From: Bombardia bombarda
Lineage: Eukaryota; Ascomycota; Sordariomycetes; Sordariales; Lasiosphaeriaceae
Length of the DNA stretch: 64,000 nucleotides
Assembly: GCA_030512295.1 (NCBI GenBank)
Contig: JAULSR010000003.1
Span: 558,001 to 622,000, forward strand
Reading direction: 5' to 3'
The translations under genes and the position numbers were made by a program. Below, piece by piece: positions 54,401-64,000 of this stretch (position 1 is the stretch's first letter; each line of letters starts with the position of its first letter). Under the pieces are notes generated by a model. That model had not been told where the DNA came from, made no database searches, and saw only the letters and a program-made list of their open reading frames with translations.

Positions 54401-57400
54401 TGGCGCCATGCGCGAGATCTGGATGCTTCAAGCCCCTAAATAAGCAGGCGCGCTAGCAATTGACCACCCGGGTGTCACAGAAGACTGCCTACTGCGATTC
54501 GTAGCCCGATCAGCAAACAAACGGCCCAGCCAGTCAAATGGTGCTCTCGACACGTGTATCGCTGTCAACCGCATACCGACAATTATTCACCTGCTGTTTG
54601 TTTTTCTGTACTGTTATTAGGAACTTCGACGTATGTTGGCCAGTCATTCGATGTCGCTTCTGCAGACACTGACTTATTGCTGACAGATGAACTGACTTGA
54701 TATTAGTCTATAATTCCTAGGCGATCCTGTAATAATACCTAAACAACATGTGTTTCCCTCAAGGTTGGAAGTGGCCCTCAGCCCGCCCCCAGAGCTTCGG
54801 TTCGAACGGATCACTGCGAGACTGCCTCGGGGTGACCCAGCGCTACGAATTCCCAGCCGCAAAAACACCAAAAGATCCGCTACACTAACGCAACGACAAC
54901 GTGGGATCGTTTGCTTCTTGGTCTTTGTCTACCCTAGAGCGGACATATTCTCCGACGGCGAACCCACCTGAACCACGGCCATGTAAGAAAAGAGGTGCTC
55001 ACGGGGGAGTGAATTCGCCCCCTTTTGCACCTGCTGCCCTGCAATTCCCAATCGCAAAGAGGATGGATCAGTTATGCTCTCAAGGTATCGTCGTCAAGCC
55101 AGCATGGACCGCGGGTTCATGACGCAGCCCAGCCGGCACTCGGCATGTTCAGCACTCTGTTTGCTCTGATGCAGTGAAGCACAGCACATCATCAGCTCCG
55201 GCTGGCCCGCCCAGAGCCTCAAGATCGGCCAATCAAAGCGATCAAAGCAGCCATCGCCAACCGCCCACTCCTGCCACACTCTGCCAGCCTCTGGCACAGC
55301 GCTATCCAGATTCGACAGCGAGTGGGCTAGCCGCTTGATGCGAATGGCGGTGTGCCAGAATACCATTTGCTCGGAAGTGACCGTTTTTAAGATTGTTCCT
55401 GTCGTTCTTCACCTTCACCTTGACCTCGGCATAACCCGGTAGCTTTCCTTACCCAAACTTATTCTGCCTCGGTTGACTAACGGGAGACGAGATACGGGGA
55501 TAACTGTACTTTCGATCGTTGGCCCACAAGGAAAAACAAATAACTGCATGTTTGGCATTCGTGACGTGGCGGAACGGAACTGAACCGGACCGCCTTTCGA
55601 TGGCCGCCTCGTCCATGTACACCGCACATCGTCGATGCAAAGAAGTGCTTGTTTTCCATTGCCATTGGCTCTCCATTGAACAACATCTTTTTACAACTCA
55701 GTGTCTTCCATGCAAGTCATTAAGAAATTACTACTTTCTTCAACCCATGTTATTCCTCCCTCACGTGGGTGGATGTGGACATGGTGTCAGAGCCCCACGA
55801 TTGGATGGCTTGTCGCCATTCGCGGCCCCTGAAATGGACGCAGGTAGACTTTTTGTTGTTGCCACCGCGGGCCGTCGGGAACAGGGCCTCTAACAGCCAA
55901 CCAAACTCGCCAACCAACCACAACCTCTGTGTTCCTGTCTGTTCCTAGAACTAGTTTCCCCTCGTCGTCGGAGTCGCTCAAATTCTCCGCTTCCTCAGAA
56001 AGGAGGACTGGCAGGGCGAAAAAGTATGGTCAGAACGCGTGGACGCATGCACTTTCTCCCCAGTACGGACATTTCGGTAGTCTCCATCATGTCATGTGGC
56101 AGTCATCCTTCCGTGTCCCGTGGACACACAGAGCAAGGGAGCCACGGTACCTTTTGATGGCTGGCAGCGGCTTATCGCATCATCACATCTTCATCTACCC
56201 CACCCAGCCTGGGCGCTTGAGGCACACACGGAGTTTATCATGAGCCACAGCTGCAAGCTCTATAAACCTCTGCAGAGTCCGTGCGGCAGGCACATTCATT
56301 GCTTGGCCAAAGCGGAAATTTGACCAGAAATGGCGATTTCATTTTCATTGTCGTCACTGTTGAGTTGCATGTTCCAGAAGCAGGAAGAGCGATTTGCTAT
56401 CCACGTACCATTTGTTCCTGTTCAGCTGTCTCTTCCATCAGTCCCCTTCGGGCAGATGCGGGAATTCGCAGCAGGCACAATCCGTCGTTTCGACTTTCCA
56501 CTTGGTGTTGCTCAGTTGACCCATTCCTTCTGCGGCTTTTCTCAACGGTCAAGTCGGGTCCTGTCACCGGGTCCCCCGGTGTTGCAATGTGCCCACCCGC
56601 CTGGTCGGTCTTCTTTTTGGCGTCCTGTCTCTATATTTGGGACCAGAAACAAGGTGAATTGTGTTGACAGATTCATTCCATAACGTCATCCCGACTATGG
56701 CTTGAAATATGAATACCACCAAGGCCGGGTCAGCATTGCTGAATTACAATTGTCAAACGACAGGATGTTTAGGGATGTGCTTAATAAACGGTCCCGTACA
56801 ATGGGACGGCGACGGGAGAAAGCACAATGTATCCTGCTTACCTGGGCTTGGGGGCCGTTCACTTTGGCAAATGTCGTTGAAACAGTCCCATCCCGACTGA
56901 TTGAAACCAAGGACCTGGTGCGGGCCGAAGACGGGATGGCAAGAATCGAATGATGTTGTGAGAGATCTCCTGCAGCACTATCGCTTTGCACACCTGACGG
57001 TTGGGCTCAGAACTGGTTACAGATCAGACTCCAGGATAAGTAGATGTAGGCTCAGCGTTCAAGCTTTGGAGCTTCATCTCGTCCCTTGGCATCATCCTGC
57101 CGCTTTGACACATGGATGATGACAGGAATGGGAGTCGTCCGGATGACGATCCTGCATGCATAGCCTTGCCTCGTCAATGCACACAACTAACTCCCCCGCA
57201 TTCGATGTGGCACATTCGATGGGTGGCTGCCGATGAAGGATTGGCAGTCAAAGGACAAGCAGCCAACTATCTGTCGACCAAGCCGCTTGATTCTCAAGTG
57301 GATTGTCTGCCTTGTTAAGAGAGGCCAGCATAAGGATCTGAGGGAGGCCTCAACCAACTCACCCGGGACCTCGATCACGGCCGATGGATGAAAGCTATTT

Positions 57401-58295
57401 TTGCTGCTGTTGATCAATTCACATTTCGGGATCAGGAACCATGATGGGAAACACGACACGCGACAGCAAAAATCTGTTTTGACATGATCTGGGATGGACG
57501 GAGTCTGACAAATGATCATTCATTGCGGGCATCGGGATGGTGCAGGGCGTTGCTCACAACATCATTATCCTCTCCAAGTGTATCCGTAATCCCATCGTCA
57601 CAGCCGATGGTAGAATGACAAGAATGAGGACATGTTTGAGTAACAATCCCTCATCAATCCCTCATCATTCCCAATGACACACACACACACACACCTTGCC
57701 CATCACTCTCACCGCCGCAACAAACTCAACTCCAGCGGTTGCGACCCTGAAACGGAAGCAGCGGAGGCCGGCAGCAATGACAGGTCTCAGGCTCGCTTGG
57801 CGCCGTTTCAGAATTTACCGAAAAGAACGAAGCCTCAACCTCTACCTGGCTCGTGCGGTGCAGCGCGATGCAACGCTGTGCTTGTGCTCGAGTTGGCCGG
57901 CAAGATCTTGCCGGCAAGCAAATGACCTTTCCAGCAAGGTGAGGCCTCACGTGGTGTCGCGCCATCAACGCGAGCTGAGATGGAAGGCGCGTCTACCCCT
58001 TTCAGGGTTCAGACCAACCGGCACGGCATCAGCGAGGGACTACGAGGCGCTTTCCGATATTGTACTGGGTTGATGTCAACGTCGATGTTAATGACTTGAC
58101 TTGGTGGAGGGAGTTGCATGCTCACGACCCGGCTTCCTTCCGGGCAAGGTTTTGTTGAAGACAAGCTCCCGATGTACCGTAGGAAAGGTCCTCTCATATC
58201 GTAGTTGCCCACACATAACCTAACCCCGTGCAAACAATTATCCTGAAAAACTGTCTATGGACGATTTCTTATCTTCATACTGCGCAAAGTCCAAC

Positions 58296-58456
58296 CACCT
58301 ATTCGTGCAACTACCCCGTTCACAACTATCCCATCGATGACTATTCCATCGATAACTATCCCATCAATAACTATCCCATCGATAACCATCCCACCTCTAA
58401 TTATCCTATTTATGATTATCCCACCTCTAACTATCCTATAACTATTCCATTAAAAT
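58296..58456 (+). repeat. 15-nt minisatellite, arm 1
   Basis: About ten imperfect copies of a 15-nt unit like ATCGATAACTATCCC. In frame it reads Asn-Tyr-Pro-Ile-Asp repeats, but there is no sign of a real protein around it. Confidence 0.8.
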
Positions 58457-58867
58457 TATAAAAGGCCAAACTTGGGTACAGTCAGGTGGCAAAACTGGGA
58501 GGGGGCTAGACTTTATGACTCGTACTACAGGTAGATAAGTAGAACAACTAGCGGTCCAAGGATGGTTGTACGGTAGGGACAGAATGGGGGCATTGTATTA
58601 TATCGCTGTCTTGACTGTAAGGATGATGCAAAGGATTGAAAGGGTGCTGGAATCCTGGCCCAAATAGGAGGAGGTAGTGAGCTTGTCTGGCCCCAGCGCT
58701 CCTGCCGTGGTTAAGTGATGGGATAATCAGCATTGTAAAGACAACGGTACCTATGTCTGATCTTAACACTGAAACCCTCTTTTTATTTATATGTGACGAA
58801 GGTACTCTAATGCTACTCGCTACGTCTGAATACTCGAGAATTGTCATCACACCTGAATCTCTCGTAC

Positions 58868-59080
58868 TCAATAGGGTAATTGGAAGTGGGATAGATATAA
58901 ATAGGATAATCGTAAACGTAATAACTATCAGTAGCATAATTATAAATGGGATAATCGTAAATATAATAACTATTGGTAGCATAATTATAGACAGAGTAAT
59001 TAAAAGCGAGATAATTATAAATAAGAGAGTTGTAAATGAGATAGTTGTAAATAGGATAATTGTAAATAGAATATTTGTCA
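58868..59080 (-). repeat. 15-nt minisatellite, arm 2 (inverted)
   Basis: About thirteen imperfect copies of a 15-nt unit related to arm 1 (for example ATTTACAACTATCTC on the minus strand). It lies inverted relative to arm 1, about 410 bp away. Confidence 0.75.
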
Positions 59081-59426
59081 GTGGTGTAGGCAGTTGTGGA
59101 TGGAGCCGGACTCATCGACTGGCACTGTACCCTGGTGTTCAACAGCAGCCGGTTACAAGAGTTCAATAAGTTCAATACCTTCATCTTAGAATGCTTCGGT
59201 AATACTCAAATGACACATAAAAGAAGAAACGAGACCGAGACAGACTAATCTCATCAAATTCGCAGGACTATGGCTCTTACTTCGGCATACGCGGTAAATG
59301 AAAAAGACCCAAAATCAGCCGGCCCCATCCACGGCACCCGACCAGATCAAACAACGCCAAAAGAAAACCAAACTCTCGTCTCATTACCGTCATGACCATC
59401 AACATTCCACCCCCTTCCCGACATCC

Positions 59427-60248
59427 TCACCTCCGATAATACTCCCTCTCCCTCTCCCTCCCCCCATCACCATCCCTATACCGATCCTCAATCGTGATAT
59501 TAATCCTCTCCCCCTCGGGGCTCCTCGCCCTCCTCTGCTGCGGCGGCGGCTGCGAATAATACCTCTGCGGCGGGCTCGGCGACCGCTGACGATACCTCTG
59601 CGGCGGACTAGGCGACCTATACCTCCTCTGTGGCTCTTGTTGTTGCTGCGGTCTATGCCTCAGCCCCTCCACATAGCGATACGTCTCGAGCTCCTGCCTC
59701 ACCGGCACCGGCACGGCGATGGGGACGGGCACGAAGCGCTCGCGCTCGATGATGACCTCGCGGTCGCGGCTGGTGGATCGCGGGCGGTGGGAGGACCTCG
59801 ATGGCTTCTTGGATTTGGACTTGTGCTTTTTGACCGAGGGTTCGACGTCGACGGCGATGACGTCAATCGTGTCTTCCTGGATGGGGATGGCGACGGGCGG
59901 GGGGTTGGTGGTCGAGGAGGAGGAGGAGGATAGTAAATAGGGGGAGGTGGTTGTGGGGCTGGGATCCAGTAGGTGGGCGGTGGTGGCGGTGGGGGAGGCG
60001 GCAGATAGACCACGGGAGGAGGAGGGGGAGGCGCGGGCTCTTCGATGATGACTCGAGGCGGGGTGGGGGAGCGGGGGCGGGGACGATGGTGGTGATTTTG
60101 CGGCGGACGACGGAGGCGCCGTTGGTGGGTGGTTCGAGGTAGAGGCGCTTTTTGTAGCGGTGTTCGCGCTCGTAGGTGTATGACACTGGGGGGGTTGTTA
60201 GTTTTGGTTCTGTGGTTGTGGGGTTGGAAAGGGGGGAGGGGGCTTACT
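59427..60248 (-). CDS. Pro/Arg-rich conserved fungal protein with split ATG (frame disturbed)
   Basis: The first coding base A (60248) is the last base of an upstream exon. The intron 60247-60186 (62 nt, GTAAGC ... AACTAAC ... CCCAG) is followed by TG, so splicing creates ATG. The protein starts SYTYEREHRYKKRLYLEPP, then GASVVRRKITTIVPAPAP, then in a second frame RVIIEEPAPPPPPP and long Pro runs, then in a third frame VAIPIQEDTIDVIAVDVEPS, EREHVVI-like REVIIERERFVPVPIAVPVPV, ETYRYVEGL and an Arg/Ser-rich tail ending EREREYYRR. The frames can be joined by one missing C at each of two C-runs (near 60060 and near 59895). I know this mosaic from Sordariomycete hypothetical proteins but no function. 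SR-like RSPSPPQRY repeats near the end resemble RNA-processing proteins. Confidence 0.6.
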
Positions 60249-61958
60249 GGTGAGGGAAGAAAGGGGGATCTTCACAAGGCTGGTGATCTTGTTGAAATAA
60301 AGGAGTTTGGAGTGGATAAAGCGGTTGCGTTTGACAAGTTGACAACAATGGGGGGGAGCTTGAAAAACGTCCCTGTCCTAAACAGCTAAACAGCTGATCG
60401 CGTGGTGGTTGGGTCCAAGGGGCTGGAAGAGCTACGAAAAGCAAGTGCTAAAAGCGGGAGCTTGTTGACGGTTAGACGTTAGACGTTAGTTCGCTGGGCG
60501 TTGGAAGCTGAACGCTGGATTTCGGGACCAGAGGCTTGAAGGCTGGAGTCGAGAATAGACAGGTGGGAAGGAACGATCGTTAGATAATCGACTACAGATG
60601 TCTATATGTACTGATAACAATGACTGGGCAGCAGTTGGGTAAACCCCGCGGCCGGTTTTGCATCCATCCTATCATCCCATCCATCCATCCACCGCTTCCT
60701 GGGCCTTTGCCCAGGGATATTGCAGGCTGGCTGGTTGAACTCTTCTCGAATCTTCACGTTTTACGTATCGGGTCATGTGGAGCCGGATCCTGGTTTTGGA
60801 CGATTATGACCCGATGACGTTGTTGTCTGTGGAGAAGGCCCGTTCCCTGCCTCGCGCTGTCCAATCTGATGGCGCCAAACCACATGGGTCCTCCCGTTTA
60901 AGCGAGGGTCCCTGTGACGTGACGGCGTGCATCTCTTCATCTGGGTTTCTGTCTCTGAGTGTAATTGCAACATCAGGAATTGAAACACATCCCAAATGTA
61001 TTGCTACTCTTGATATTGTGTTCACTCACCGGTTGCCCAGTAAACACATCGATGGTCCGAGCGCCTTTCCATCTTTCGAGTTTTGCAAGGATGTAGACGA
61101 CCCCAGGACCCCTCAGCTCCACAGAATCTAGGGTGTGGAGCACTGAGCTGGGAAACCTGAACAGGCTTCCCTCTTTTTGGCGATGCGCTCGGCCGTCTAG
61201 CACCATTCCCTCAATCCCTCTTGCTACCGAATACCTACCGATGAAATAAATCGAGCTGCCGCATTGCTTCTTCGCGACTACTTTCACTTAGAAAATACGG
61301 CGATTTACCTACAGGGACAAATCTCCTCTTGACCCACCTTATCTGGACACAGATCTGACCGACCCGACACTCGCTAGCATCGTCAAGGTCTTGCCTAGCA
61401 CTAGCACGGGGGCTAGACTCTGAAAGACTAGTGGAGAGAACGCTGTAGGGCTGGGCCTGGTCACTTCGAACCCCCCCTTCTTTGGCACCGCCGCCCTTCC
61501 CTGCATGAGGTGGACCGGCCGATCTCGCATTGCAGCAGAGACTGTACATTCGCTCTTGGGTAGATTGTTTTCGCACGGTGGTATCTACGAGGCTGATTGC
61601 TCACCCTCGCTTCTGCCAAGGTTTGTCTTAACATTTTTATCCTAACGCTGTCTTCTGTTGTACACGATCATCCGCTGGCAAGCTTGGGTGTCACCAGGTG
61701 ACCTCAAGACGTGTTGCGACATCACACCACAAATGACTCCTCTTTTCCACCCCAACATTGTTCTCACATTGTTTACCATTATTCTCAGACCTGACATCTT
61801 CAACATGGGCTTCTTCTACTGCACGGTGGAGTATCGACATTGGAGGCACGCTAACTTAATTCTAGACTTTTGCTGCAAACCTATCTGTTGGCCCTCACAA
61901 CAAGCCCAACAACCTCAAAAAGAAAAACCACCCCAAATCACCTCATTGACTATTCGCT
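60249..61958. other. Divergent intergenic region
   Basis: Between the split-ATG gene (minus) and the 2EXR gene (plus). The left part holds the non-coding first exon of the former. Short repeated GTTAGACGTTAGACGTTAG at about 60471-60489. No further gene supported. Confidence 0.5.
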
Positions 61959-62744
61959 ATGGGTAAGCGTCGAGCGATAGACCGGGGAGATCGGATGGAG
62001 CGCGCGCCCAAGGGACTAAGGCCCGCCCTAGGAGCCTCCTGCGCCGACCCAGACAAGTTCAGTCTTGCCCATCTACCATATGAGATCCAAAAGGCCATAT
62101 TCGAAGCCGCCACCGGCCCGCAAATCTTCTTCGTCGAGGCCACCTCTACTGGCCTGATCGTCTCTGACCCAGCCTACAAGGGCCTTGCCCAAACCTGCAG
62201 ACTCTCCCGCGAGATCTTTCTCAAGTACAAGCCCACTCTCTGCAAATTTAAGGGCAACAAGTGCTGGGCCGACCTGTGCCACGACATCTTCTACCTACAC
62301 GCCGACTACCAGAGCCCACCGCACTTTGTCAGCAGACACTCTCCCCAGTCGAACCCCTTTGACCGCTTCGACCGCTCCATGATGACCAATATCGCTGTCG
62401 ACCTTCACTACCTGGGCCAACACCCCCGACGTGACGCGACTGAGCGGCTGTGGGTCATCTTCCCATCGATGCGGAAGCTGCATGTGTTTGTGCCCAAGGG
62501 CCCGCCGCACACCGAGGCGCCCATCTACACGCCCGAGACGCTCGCCCTGGCTGATCTGGCTGATAGCGCCGTAGTGGCGCCGGCAAATCAGGACAAGGAG
62601 CTCTGGTGGGCGGTCAAGTATAACCTGAAGAGGGGCTGCTTTCGGATCGAGTCGGAGAATGGGTCGAGAGAGCGAAACGCGAACATCGTATTTGGCCATG
62701 TGGCAACTACTCGGAAGATGATTGACCACCACCCACGAGACTGA
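61959..62744 (+). CDS. 2EXR/F-box-like domain protein
   Basis: Single exon, 261 residues. After a basic start, the region FSLAHLPYEIQKAIFEAATGPQIFFVEA matches the 2EXR pattern (LPxEIRxxIW-like helix and a following strand), then GLAQTCRLSREIFLKYKP, where the family has TCxxSR. Proteins with this domain are abundant in filamentous ascomycetes, many in expanded families; no biochemical role is proven. The C-terminus is basic and ends DHHPRD. The start at 61959 is chosen because it is the first in-frame ATG. The sequence ATGGGTAAGCG there is also a possible splice donor, so an upstream exon cannot be excluded. Confidence 0.7.
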   Translation: MGKRRAIDRGDRMERAPKGLRPALGASCADPDKFSLAHLPYEIQKAIFEAATGPQIFFVEATSTGLIVSDPAYKGLAQTCRLSREIFLKYKPTLCKFKGNKCWADLCHDIFYLHADYQSPPHFVSRHSPQSNPFDRFDRSMMTNIAVDLHYLGQHPRRDATERLWVIFPSMRKLHVFVPKGPPHTEAPIYTPETLALADLADSAVVAPANQDKELWWAVKYNLKRGCFRIESENGSRERNANIVFGHVATTRKMIDHHPRD

Positions 62745-63669
62745 CCTTCAGAAGACGACATGGAGACGTAGGTCTGGTGCGTCTTGCTTTTATCAACATT
62801 CTTCTACTTTGGGCCATTTTTGCGCCAGTTGGCAGATGGGGAGAGAATGATGCTATTGACCGGGCGTTCTTAATGACTCTCTACCTATGATACCCTGACG
62901 GATCTGGAGACATGGGAACGAAGCGATGAAGGGATACGATTTAACAGCGGGGTAATGAAGAGCGACTGATATGACATTGCGGCGAATATACACGAAGCAC
63001 ACATCATGGCGGAGTACCAAAAACTCGTGTGGGAAAGAAGGAGGATTTCCTTCTAAAGCTCTTGACTGGTTATATCGGATAGAGTTGTTCAGTTCATGGA
63101 GCAGAAATGGGAGATCATTTTCTGTCATCTTACAGCTTTGGGAGGAGATTCTGTTCGTGGGATGGAACACCATCTGGGATAATCACAACGGGGACATGGA
63201 CTGGTACTGTAAAGAGTATAATAAGATATGCGGATACGTGCCTTGCCAGGATATGGTATAGACGGGACAAACGCACCTCTAAGAAAGCACAGCGGAGAGA
63301 AAACACAGCAATATAGGAGTATAGATCCATATATTGTAACTTAGATAGTAGGGGGACATTGTGGTCATGTGGAGAAGTCTCTCGATAATTCGAGAGATCT
63401 TATAATAGCCTATACCTTAGAGAATAACAGAAGCCTAGGACTAGGATATTAAAGTTACTCAGATAGGGCATTGTCTAATGCTTGGAGCCCCCCTTTCTAA
63501 GTTGACTTCTAAAGACCTCAAAGAGCTCGACCCACTCCACACTTCCGGACCCACCCACATCAAGATGGATCCCCCCTGCCCTCAGCACCAAGCAAGACAA
63601 AAACCCCACAAAATTCTCTACTAAAGGCAGCAAAACTAACTGCTTCCTTCATCAAATAACGAGAAATAC
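62745..63669. other. Intergenic between 2EXR gene and tRNA-Arg
   Basis: No gene seen. AT-rich from 63290 to 63480, with a perfect 8-bp hairpin TCTCTCGA-TAAT-TCGAGAGA at 63378-63397. Confidence 0.5.
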
Positions 63670-63741
63670 GGTCCGCTGGCTCAATGGCAGAGCGTCTGAC
63701 TACGAATCAGGAGGTTCCAGGTTCGACCCCTGGGTGGATCG
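63670..63741 (+). tRNA. tRNA-Arg (anticodon ACG)
   Basis: 72-nt cloverleaf without intron. The acceptor GGTCCGC pairs with GTGGATC (two G-U pairs) and the discriminator is G. A box TGGCTCAATGG, anticodon loop CTACGAA within a TCTGA/TCAGG stem, and T arm CCAGG-TTCGACC-CCTGG (B box). ACG, read as ICG, decodes CGU/CGC/CGA arginine codons. A T5 run at 63793-63797 lies about 50 nt downstream. Confidence 0.95.
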
Positions 63742-64000
63742 AAGTGTTTACTTTCGTCTCTTGACTCTTCGTCAGTGTCAAGAGGTGATTTCTTTTTGAG
63801 GTTCTTCTTCTTTATGTCATCTCTTAGTGTCAAGCTATATCGTCACTGCTGATTAAGTTTTGCTTAACTCTACCTACTTCGCATAAGCTGTGTAGATAGG
63901 TAATATTTATATAGCACCTTCAAGGGTGGGTACTACTAAACTGACTTTGTGCTCTTTTGTCTCTTCAAAGAGGGCAGGTAGTTCTGGAAAACAAACAACA
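63742..64000. other. tRNA-Arg trailer and window end
   Basis: An 8-bp hairpin CTCTTGAC (63758-63765) with GTCAAGAG (63777-63784) follows the tRNA, then a T5 run. The remainder is CT-rich with no gene. Confidence 0.5.

Larger units (their letters stand above)
51466..59426. other. 8-kb gene-poor region
   Basis: No convincing gene over 8 kb upstream of the minus-strand RhoGAP gene. Open frames are short, without family motifs. Features seen: a GCTGGGCTGGGCTGGGCTTGG run near 51955-51977 and the inverted pair of 15-nt minisatellites at 58300-59080. Part may be RhoGAP promoter/5' leader. Confidence 0.45.

Noticed and set aside
62853..63173. Minus-strand 106-codon ORF after the 2EXR gene
   Set aside because: No family motifs; fits chance opening in the 3' region of the 2EXR gene.
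1..64000. A secondary-metabolite, CRISPR, phage or toxin system
   Set aside because: No PKS/NRPS/terpene core enzyme, no spaced repeats and no phage or toxin genes were seen; the genes are conserved housekeeping or regulatory genes.

Overview
This window is nuclear DNA from a filamentous ascomycete (Pezizomycotina, most likely Sordariomycetes). The protein families, 60-110 nt introns with CTAAC/CTGAC branch sites, C-ending codons in highly expressed genes, low-complexity regulatory proteins and one RIP-like decayed gene all point there. I cannot fix the genus. There is no sign of a secondary-metabolite cluster, prophage, CRISPR array or intact transposon.

Layout, left to right. 1.7-7.1 kb, all minus strand: an STK19-family winged-helix protein, an AKR8-type aldo-keto reductase, a pseudogene with RIP-type damage and a DUF7053-type protein. 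7.9-12.6 kb, plus strand: the COQ6 monooxygenase and a 500-residue protein with a Cys/His-rich N-terminus. 13.8-17.2 kb: a divergent pair, the complex I 49-kDa subunit (minus) and RPC40 of RNA polymerases I/III (plus), sharing a CCAAT-rich promoter. 17.7-23.3 kb: a second divergent pair, the NEDD8-activating E1 subunit UBA3 (minus, with a 6-nt microexon) and TEL2 (plus). 23.5-25.1 kb: an unusual tRNA-like Pol III unit, a tandem duplication and COX17. 26.8-32.3 kb, plus strand: PXR1, a possible small membrane protein and a BTB protein broken by a one-base frameshift. 34.7-51.5 kb, minus strand: a Ser-rich conserved protein, a Zn2Cys6 regulator with long Gln/His tracts and a BEM3-like PX-PH-RhoGAP protein. 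51.5-59.4 kb: a long gene-poor stretch with an inverted pair of 15-nt minisatellites. 59.4-63.7 kb: a Pro/Arg-rich gene whose ATG is split by an intron, a 2EXR protein and tRNA-Arg(ACG).

Several genes serve mitochondrial respiration (COQ6, complex I 49 kDa, COX17) or nuclear maintenance and transcription (STK19, TEL2, PXR1, RPC40). They are scattered among unrelated genes and do not form a dedicated cluster. No wholly new multi-gene system is convincing. The best leads are the UBA3 microexon, the split start codon, the tRNA-like unit, the RIP relic, and frameshifts that all fall in C-runs and suggest systematic homopolymer under-calling in the assembly.

Exon boundaries were derived by eye from splice consensus, reading phase and family similarity. 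No alignments or searches were run.
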